A program made the translations under genes and the position numbers. Source: Sipunculus nudus (Eukaryota > Annelida > Sipuncula > Golfingiida > Sipunculidae). From it: DNA of 64,000 nucleotides. This document shows, piece by piece, positions 56,106 through 64,000 of this stretch (position 1 is its first letter; every line of letters starts with the position of its first letter). The stretch spans positions 5,024,001 to 5,088,000 of the forward strand of contig CM049310.1 in assembly GCA_026874595.1 (NCBI GenBank), written 5' to 3'. The notes under the pieces were generated by a model, which ran no database searches, was not told the DNA's origin, and was given only the letters and a program-made list of their open reading frames with translations.

Positions 56106-56931
56106 GTATCCGCCAAAATGAAGTTTTGCGGATACTATGTTTTTGACCGGGTTCCGCCGCCGCGGCGTTCGTTTCCGGAGAACTCCTCTGAGATTACTGG
56201 AGGGATTTTTCCGAAACTTACACAAATTATTGAGTCACATGTGAACTGGTGCCTAACCAAGTGACCTTGACCTCTGACCTTTCCTCTTTGCCCAGCTTCC
56301 GTTTGTGCGTCTGTTTCCACACATAAACCCACATATCACGGGAACCGTTTGACCGATCAGGAAAAATTTTTTACATAAATGTAGCCCAGTTATAGCTTTA
56401 TATATACACAACAAAACGTGGCGCCACCTGCAACCATGTTTGCACATATCTATGCAGTGGTTTGACCAAATTACCTGTAATTCGGCATGCTTATACATCC
56501 CGGATAGCTTTCTTGATTTTATGACAGGTGGGCCACCACATTCACGTTCACACTGCAGACATTAATGCTTATATCTCTGGAACTGTTTGACCAATCAGCC
56601 CTTGGATAGCTCTATAACATACACAAAAATGGTGGCGCTGCATTTTTGCACAGCATCCATCTGTTTGTCTGCTGTGGGATAAAATCACTCATATCTCTGT
56701 AGTGGTTTGACTTTTCCACATGAAATTTTGCATGTGTATACATCTTGGATAGTTTCTCGTTCAGATAACAGGTGGCGCCACCTACAATCATGTTTATGTG
56801 GCAGAGATCCATTCTAATATGTAACATAGTAGCTCTATATCCCCTTGCCACTCAATCCATGCCTCACTTCACCCGTCCTTCTCTGATTTTGGCGGATACA
56901 CGTAGTCGCTTGTCGACTACCCGTATTCTAG
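56106..56931 (+). mobile_element. HINE-like element (GTATCCGCC family)
   Basis: 5' hairpin 56106-56135: GTATCCGCCAAAA pairing with TTTTGCGGATAC, followed by TATG. Near the 3' end TTTTGGCGGATAC (56887-56899) is the exact inverse of the 5' arm, then comes the hairpin GTAGTCG/CGACTAC (56902-56920) and CTAG at 56928-56931 beside TT. The core shares GACCTCTGACCTTTCCTC and GGTGGCGCCACC words with 11485-12636. It lies inside the element at 53216-57092. Confidence 0.78.
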
Positions 56932-57782
56932 TTTCATATATCATTTACTCACATATTACATTATAGTCCTTTATAAAAGCCCAACATGACCATGATATTC
57001 ATAAACTTTTTCTACTCAATATAGTATAACAATGGTGATACATTTATAGTCCAATTATGATCAGCTGAGCGCCGTGACCCATGGGTCCCTTGTTATCATT
57101 AGTTTGGTCATGTCAAATAATGCATACAGATATTTTCTTAATCATATAAATGCCTAAACTAAATTTAAAAGAAAATTATCTTTTTAAATAAAAACACTAA
57201 AAAATTACATCTTCTAGATTATTTCTTAGATCGCTATTCCAAGAAAAGGTTTGTTCATTGCGGTTTTTAGTTTAATGTATATGCTTACTTTTATTAACTT
57301 AAATAAAAAAGAATAAGTAAAAATGATTAAAAAATCCCTTTTCAAAACAGGTATACACTGGCGGTTGGATTAAGAACAAATAACTTTATTATGTTAAATA
57401 TTATCTCAACTATAATTAAATGCTTAATTTCACACGTTAAAAAGAAAGCAAAAAGTTTTTAACTCTTCTGAAGCAAGGAGTTCCTCTCAAGATGCACATG
57501 CACACTTTTATTGCAAAACCTAACAATGATAATTCAATGTGCACTCATTGTAACCCCTTGTTATACAAACAAAATTCCAAAATGTAGTAAAAGCCTAGGA
57601 AAAATGAATTAAATATAGAAAATTATAACATCCATCTTTTTTATAAATCCTCTTCATTGAGGGGGTGGGGATGGGAGGGGAAGCCTAGCTCTGCTGAGCA
57701 AAGGGAGCCAGCTGCATGGACTAAAACACCACCGAGCTGGGTTGACTTGATGTAAACAATACTTGACATAGTGTCTGCAAAC

Positions 57783-58173
57783 TTTTTTTTTTCGATGGAG
57801 GTAAACGCCTCCATTTTTTAGTGCTAACGTAACTACCTATATGTACATCTGCAAAATTCCATTCCGATTTGGACTATGTGACAAGGCAGTAACACATGTA
57901 CGCTTCCTCTCATTTTATATACTGGCGTCAACCAGGCCCGGTGACTACTGCACCTGCGGGCCGTGGGTGCGTAATCGTCCCCATTGCTGGATCAATCCAC
58001 CGAGGAACCCCTGAAAGGCGCACTCGTCAGTGAGTGAAACACGGCCGTTGGGCACGGCCTACCTAATAAGCCTGCAGAGCTCTCACCCTTGGTGGGGGCC
58101 GACCGTGAAAAAATCTCACCGCCTTGACAAGTTCGAAATCATGATCTCCTGCCCTGTGTTGTACCCCTGAGCA
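57783..58173 (-). mobile_element. tRNA-derived SINE, family 2
   Basis: Reverse-strand copy of the SINE at 46722-47087: core GGGGACGATTACGCACCC, head near 58173 with a B-box-like TTTCGAACTTG, and an A-tail read as T10 at 57783-57792. Inserted in the minus-strand HINE-like element. Confidence 0.75.
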
Positions 58174-59035
58174 AAAGAAACTGGTTGGTGTCTTAAAACT
58201 TGAATAAAACTACTGCTTTTGTTCAAATTCTTTCAAATTTCATATTTCAAAAGAGTAAATACTGATGTTTATGCTGTTGAAATTAAATCACCAGTTCTTA
58301 CAGAAAAAAAATGTGCCTAGGTCAAATAAGCAAAATTTAAGGTATTGATTTTACATTTATGCTAATTACTTTTAAAAAATGCAAAATTCTAATCAAATTT
58401 CTGGCATACGATTAAATTTTAAATAAATAAAGTTTTGTCCTTGAAAATAGTCTCTTTAGTTATCATATTTAGTGAAAAATGTATTTCCTGATGTTTTAAC
58501 AATCTCCATTATGTTAAGATGCATAACTTCTAAAAAGTATGCAATATAGACTTATGCATATAGGAAATATATAGAGGATTATCTGTGCAAAATATAAACA
58601 AACAAAAAACTACAGTAGTTTAATTTAATGCACTCTTGAACTGTTACAACAGGCTTTTACTGAAAAACGGAGGTTTTCCTTCATTTTCCAAGGGAACGAA
58701 TTTGCAGGGACCTAGTTTAGGGTTTGGTTGGAGAATTTATAGGACGTCTAAGTGTATGTTGAATTTGGATTCGTAAGTCCAACAGTTTCAAACAGTTTCC
58801 ATGTTTGACTTATAGTCATCTGAGCTACAAATATCATATATGCAGAATCAACCCCAATGACATGTAGAAATGTTCTAAATCTGCGGATGCCAGTGACAGG
58901 ATTTTAATAATTTAAATGAATTAATTATTATTAGACTGAGTAAAATTCCAGGAGAACTGGAAGTACTGGATGCCACCGGGAGGGGGGGGCCATGGCCCCC
59001 TGCGGCCCCCCTCTGGCTACGCCCCTGGTGACAAG

Positions 59036-60291
59036 TAAAATGCATGTGCTGACAGTAATGAGTTGAATTATCAATAATATACAAATTGTTTACTAATGTT
59101 TTACCAATATTAATTACTAACGGCCATTACACCCTTAGACCGGGATCAGTGACCAGTGGCTGTCTCATAGTGTCAGTCTAGTTACTGTGGTGTAAATTTT
59201 CATAATTATATAAGTGTTAATTAGCACTGCCTCTAAGCTGTGTTTTAGGTGGCAGACAATTCCATAAATGTTTATGGTTCCTCCCCCTGTCCCCCACTAC
59301 ATTTTTAAGGAACTGTTTTTAATCAATACTAGCACAGCTTTGAGAGAGAACTGTAAGTTTGTTGTTGTATTGTTTGATTTGACAGTCCATGATGGCCGAA
59401 GGGGAATGTTACAGTTCCTGAAAAAGCAGTTCTGATAAATTGATCGACTTGCTGGATTATGATTACACAGAGTTCATATATTGGCTGCAGCCAGCTGTAT
59501 TGATGTTCGCAGCATTCCCTGTCACACAGCCATATTGATTAGGCTGGAGTTTAGATTGAGGACAACAGTTGGTTTGAGGGAGGTCCATTATGTACTCTTG
59601 CAAGGTCTTGGCTCAAAGGGGAGTTTAAATCATTGCATAGTGCAATCAGCAAATAGCACCGTGTATGGTTATTTGGCTGATAACATTTGGTTCTGTTCAC
59701 TTATAGTTGTGTCTTGTGTCCACATTAAGCTTTGTACATCACTGAAACCAGAGATTTTTTACTTGGGCTTTTAAACTCTTGATTGAAATTTTGTGTTTAA
59801 AATTTCATGATGATAAAATTTTATCAGTTTTTATTTATCATTTTCTGTGTTTAGAAATGCAAACACTTTTAAAACAAACTCTTACATTGTGAAGTTGTGA
59901 TATCATAAATGATATCAAATATGACAACTTTTTATGTTTAAATGATGATTTGTTTATGTTTACCCTTGGGTCTTGTGATTTGTGCCATCTAAATTGTTTA
60001 ATAAGCTTAGCCTGGTCCCTGTTTGTGGCATTTCCTGTAATGATGTTGAATGAGGATGAAGGTGGCCTCATGATAAACCCGCTGGTTGTATTCAGGTTCT
60101 GCTTCCCAGAGGTGTAAGAATAATTCAGAAGTCATAACCTGTAATAGTTCAGACAAATTTGAGTAATTATCTGACTGAGTTTCTGTCAAGGTTTCATCAT
60201 TATGTTTGCACAGCTTTGGCATGGATCAAACGGGGGGCTTTCCCGTGCTCTAACCACTAGACATTCTACGTCCATAGTGGACCCTATTTTT
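59036..60291 (+). other. Probable intron, nothing recognised
   Basis: Sequence after the hAT-type insertion. No convincing exon; see the rejected candidate at 59391. Confidence 0.45.
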
Positions 60292-62068
60292 TAGCTCAGC
60301 TGACTGTAAGTCATCTGAGCTATAGTGATCACTCTTTGTCCGTCATCCGTCCGGCCATCCGGCTGTGTGTCCGTTAACAAGGCACAAATCTTAACCACTG
60401 GGTCTTTTTACTTTACATCCAGAGAGGTCCATGAAAAATCTCCTTGAAAACCTGGAATTAGGTCTCTGTTACCCATATTCTTCAAGCTATTGGGCTCCGA
60501 AGTGCCCCCCAGAATAATGAAAAATTTGATACAAAAGCTCAAGTATCTGACAACTAATGCATTGATCACCATGATTCTTAGCATGGATATTGATCATGGA
60601 GTGTTTCATCAGTTTCTGCAGACTGGTGGCACCACCTGTATTTTTACGATTTTTTTTCTCTATTTTTGGGACCTCAAAAGATGCCATCATTTGTAAACAG
60701 GGCACAAATTGTAAACACTGGACCTGGAATCTTCTCACTTTACATCCAGAGAGGCCCATGAAAAGTCTTCTTGGAAACCTGGAATTTGGTCTATTTTACC
60801 CATATTTTTCCAGCTATGGGGCTCCGAAGTACCCCGCAGAATAATGAAAACTTTGATACAAAAGCTTAAGTATCTGAACAACTAATGCATTGATCACCAT
60901 GATTCTTTGCATGGATATTAATCATGGAGTGATTTATCAGTTTCTGCAGATTGGTGGCGCCACCTGTATTTTTTTAATTTTAATGATTTTTTTTTCTCTA
61001 TTTCGAGACCTTAAAAGATGCCTTCATCTGTTAACAGGGCACAAATCATAAACACTGGACCTGGAAACTTCTAACTTTACATCCAGATAGATCCATGAAA
61101 AGTCTCCTTGGAAACCTGGAATTAGGTCTCTGTTTCCCATATTCTTTAGTAAGCTATGGGGCTCCGAAGTACCCCCCCCCCCCAGTTTAATGAAAAATTT
61201 GATACAAAAGCTCAAGTATCTGAACAACTAATGCATCGATCACCATGATTCTTTGCATGGATATTCATCGTGGAGTTTTTTATCAGTTTCTGCAGACTGG
61301 TGATGCCACCTGTATTTTTTCGATTTTTTTACGATTTTTTCTCTATTTTTGAGACTTAAAAAGATGTGGTCATCTGTTAACAGGGCACAAATCATAACCG
61401 CTGGACCTGGAATCTTCTCACTTTACATCCAGAGAGGTCCGTGAAAAGTCTTTTTGGAAACCTTATATTAGGTCTCTGTTACCCATATTCTCTGAGCTAT
61501 TGGGCTTATAAGCACCCCAATCATAATTAAAAATTTAATACAAAAGCAGGGCACAAATCATAAACATTGGGCCTGGAATCTTCTTACCTAAAATCCAGGG
61601 AGATCTATGAAAATCTCCTTTGAAACGTGTATTTAGGTCTCTGTTACCCATATTTTCTGAGCTATGGGGCTTATACATATAAGCACCCCTCAGAATAATT
61701 GAAAATTTGATTCCAAAGTAAAGCACAGATCATAACCTTTGGGCCCAGAATCTTCTAACTTGACATCCTGAGAGTTCCTCAAAAGTTCTCCCCAGAAACC
61801 TGAAATTGGGTCACAGTGAACTATATTCTCAGAGTTTAGGGGTTTGTTTGAGAACCCTAGAAATAATGCAAAATACACATAAATTGCAAGATTCATCATG
61901 AAAGGCAGGTTGGTTTGTCATCAGATTTGTTGTGCTTATGGGTCTTGATGAACTTAAGCTAATATGCATGAACAATGACGCCACCTACATTACCTTAATT
62001 AGTTGTCCGTGCAAGGACATATTGTCAACATGTCAGTTGGATGAGCGTCATGACCCACGGGTCACTTG
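60292..62068 (+). mobile_element. HINE-like element (TAGCTCAG family), tandem core
   Basis: 5' hairpin 60292-60322 (TAGCTCAGCTGAC/GTCATCTGAGCTA), then TAGTGATCACT and GTCCGTC words. The 3' hairpin TGACCC-AC-GGGTCA (62051-62064) is followed by CTTG (62065-62068) and TT. The core is a run of direct repeats starting GGCACAAAT at 60381, 60701, 61038, 61384 and 61550: units of about 320-346 bp, then half-length ones. GGTGGCRCCACC occurs at 60625 and 60953. Non-coding. Confidence 0.78.
60381..61870 (+). repeat. 320-346-bp tandem repeats
   Basis: Each full unit reads GGCACAAAT, then TTACATCCAGAGAGGTCC, GGGCTCCGAAGT, AACTAATGCATTGATCACC and a GGTGGC(A/G)CCACC motif. The last two units keep only the first half. 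Confidence 0.85.
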
Positions 62069-63881
62069 TTATTTATATTTATAAAGTCCCTGTGTTTTTC
62101 CATTGTCGTTATTCCTCTTAGTGCTATCAGCAGTTGTATCATTTGTCATGTTTTGGTGAATGAGAATCACATTCACTCCTGCCAGAGCCATCAGTAATCC
62201 TATTTGTCTGCTGCCATTGATTGATATATATTTTTTTTTTGTATATCATGCCAGCTTTACTTATACATACAATCCGAAACTGTTAATAGGAGAAGATACA
62301 TCATTGTATAGATATCTTAGTACTTTTTATCTTCTTTCTCGTTCAGTAGGTGGGTTATAAATTTGTACCACCTCATCATATGAAAGAAATATTTTTTATG
62401 ATGGCCTGTGAAATTCTAAACTGTTTTCAGTCCCTGCTTGGCCAAGATCTTGGTCACACTGTTTTGTGATTTACATTGACCAGTGGCCGCCTCTGTTTCC
62501 TTGGTTTCCAATTATTGGAGGATGTAGGCTCAATGGGTCAAGCCACGTAGATCATGCAGGACCACCAGAGCTTAGCACGGCCTCCTCAGATATTGTATGA
62601 GCTTTATATTGAGTGATTATGGGTTTGGTTAATGTATAAATGTGTATAACCCAAGTATAGAGTGTTTATAGCTGCACTGTGATAAAACAGCAGCTTGGTG
62701 TTGAATTTATTACACAACATCACTCACAGCCCATGCCCAGGCTGCCATCAGGGACTGGATTATAATTCAAACCAGTGAACCATTGAAGATTGATCAGGTG
62801 AACTTTATGTTTAACTATGTGCTTCATTACCACGGAGCTTGTGTTGCACTGAACGTTCTGTGAAGCAAGTGATGAGATTTAAATACATGTATCAAATTGG
62901 TAAAGTTCAAGATGTGGTTCACCAGGTTCAGTGAAGGATAGGATCTGAATCTGACAGTGATAGACACAGTCACTGCTTTCTATAAAAATTCAAATGCATA
63001 TATCCAGTACTGGCTATTACACAGTAATGATCTTCTTATTCTTGTTAGGTGTATTAGGAAGTCAGTCTCTTGGTGAATGCAATATGTCTGAAAATATTCT
63101 TGATTTGGCAGACTCAGGTTCAGGTCTTTGGGAATAAGGATAAGTTGTAAAATGAGTTGCATGAATAACTGTTCCATTAACTGTCAACTGCCACAAATTA
63201 TGTAAAAATTACTATATAAATATCAGATGTATAAAGAAAATTGGATTTAATCAGGGCTGTAAATATTGTACATTTAAAGTCTAAGTATATATGCCTTGAA
63301 AATTAAACAATAAGTTGCATTTTTCATTGTTTCTTCCACACAGAATATAGGAAACATTATGAAATGCATGCTTGTATGTATACATTATGCACATCACTGA
63401 AACAGGAAAAGATGCATTGTCAGTGCCACATCCTAACTTTATGTTCTTTATATCCTGAGGGTATATTAGCATGTTGTGCACGCGTGTCTAGTTTTGTTAG
63501 ATTCTCCATAGACCCAGTTTTCTTCCTCTTGAGTCACGTCAGTTGAATCCAGATCCAGGTGGGATGAGTGTGGTCACAGAGATATAAGAGTGGGCTGGCA
63601 TACTTAGCCCGTGGTACCTCAGCCCGTCATGCCTGACCTGTCCCATTCATGAAGCTCCTGTGTGTAGTGTCATTGTTGGTTTGACAACATGTGGAGCATG
63701 GCATAGGAACAACACAAATCATCCACAAAAACAGGTCATTCTCAACACACATCCACCTAGCAGTATATGATTGTTGTTGTAAAAAAGAATGGATGGTAAA
63801 TCATATTTTTAAATGGCTTATTGTTGATGTCACTCAGATCAAATATACACTTTTTTTGTGTATTTGTAGAAGTACTTTTAT
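62069..63881 (+). other. Nothing recognised
   Basis: AT-rich sequence with no supported gene; likely intronic or intergenic. Confidence 0.45.
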
Positions 63882-64000
63882 TAGGGCCCCGCTTGACAAG
63901 CGGTGCCCTATAGTGATCACTGTGTCAGTCTGTCCATCCGTCCTTCTGTCAGTGACACTTTCTTTCGTGCACAATAACTCAACAACAATATACTGCGGCT
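63882..64000 (+). mobile_element. 5' end of a HINE-like element, cut by the window edge
   Basis: Hairpin 63882-63910: TAGGGC and CCGCTT pairing with AGCGG and GCCCTA, then TAGTGATCACT and GTCTGTCCATCCGTCC. The TAGTGATCACT word is identical to the one after the hairpin at 60292 although the hairpin sequence differs. Confidence 0.6.

Larger units (their letters stand above)
53216..57092 (+). mobile_element. HINE-like element (TAGCTCAG family), plus strand
   Basis: 5' hairpin 53216-53246: TAGCTCAGCTGAC folding on GTCATCTGAGCTA, then TAG and a GTCCATCGTCC stretch. The 3' end has CAGCTGAGC (57062-57070), inverse of the 5' GCTCAGCTG but internal. The hairpin GACCC-AT-GGGTC (57076-57087) and CTTG (57089-57092) beside TT follow. 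The interior holds a (TC)n tract and the inserted element at 56106-56931. No coding capacity recognised. Confidence 0.75.
52728..58827 (-). mobile_element. HINE-like element (TAGCTCAG family), interrupted
   Basis: Minus-strand element. Its 3' end at the left has GACCC-AT-GGGTC (52733-52744) and CTTG at 52731-52728 beside TT. Its eroded 5' hairpin at the right ends with TAGCTCA (58827-58821). Its interior near 58680-58800 and 58280-58440 matches, in reverse, the element at 53216 (for example GTTGGACTTACGAATCC). It is split by the element at 53216-57092 and carries a SINE at 57783-58173. Net length is about 1.8 kb, close to the 60292-62068 copy. Confidence 0.7.
52566..59027. mobile_element. hAT-type MITE split by nested elements, 8-bp TSD
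   Basis: Left end CAGGGGCGTAGCAAGG (52566), right end GGCTACGCCCCTG (to 59027), a 12-bp perfect inverted end. GTGACAAG flanks both sides (52558-52565 and 59028-59035). CAGGG ends plus an 8-bp duplication identify one hAT-type insertion. Without the nested material (52728-58827) the element is only about 360 bp, a MITE. It encodes nothing. Confidence 0.85.

Noticed and set aside
59391-59425. Possible terminal exon of the taperin-like gene (TTTGACAG followed by a short frame ending TGA)
   Set aside because: It would add only SMMAEGECYSS with no PP1-docking motif, and the acceptor context is weak. The true next exon is more likely outside the window.

Overview
This is animal nuclear DNA, AT-rich with large introns, and most likely from a bivalve or another mollusc. 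The reasons are vertebrate-like but intron-rich genes (a Rab14 GTPase, a tektin-like axonemal protein, a taperin/phostensin-like protein) and very heavy loading with non-autonomous elements. Many of those elements have the Helentron/pearl-type layout known from bivalves: a terminal hairpin, a core of tandem repeats, a 3' hairpin and a CTAG/CTTG end next to TT. The species cannot be named from sequence alone.

Layout. Positions 1-660: remnant of a Tigger/pogo transposase. Positions 4223-17858 (+): the last six coding exons of Rab14; the 5' exon or exons with the P-loop are not visible and probably lie left of the window. Its introns hold a near-perfect RFX X-box, a 39-bp tandem repeat, a LINE remnant, three rolling-circle-like elements (one with a 180-bp satellite-like array) and a 1.4-kb hAT-type element with a perfect 8-bp target duplication. 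Positions 18.4-28.6 kb: no gene recognised. Positions 28762-42301 (-): complete coding region of TEKTL1 (CCDC105), seven in-frame phase-0 exons including an unusual 51-nt exon, convergent with Rab14. Positions 42.3-48.5 kb: a divergent intergenic region with a 990-bp palindrome made of two head-on TTAA-type MITEs, SINEs and a duplicated (TA)n unit. Positions 48523-51162 (+): one 2.64-kb exon giving the N-terminal 880 residues of a taperin/phostensin-like protein; it ends at a clean splice donor, so the gene continues to the right. Positions 51163-64000: presumably its intron, with a four-deep nest of transposons inside a small hAT MITE (52566-59027), a second family member at 60292-62068 and the 5' end of another at 63882.

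The three genes do not form a pathway. TEKTL1 is a ciliary/flagellar microtubule inner protein family member, taperin/phostensin proteins regulate actin and PP1, and Rab14 acts in endosome/Golgi traffic. The most distinctive content is the set of hairpin-ended elements. Their terminal hairpins have different sequences but the same fold and the same flanking rules, and several share a 12-bp GGTGGCGCCACC palindrome in their cores.
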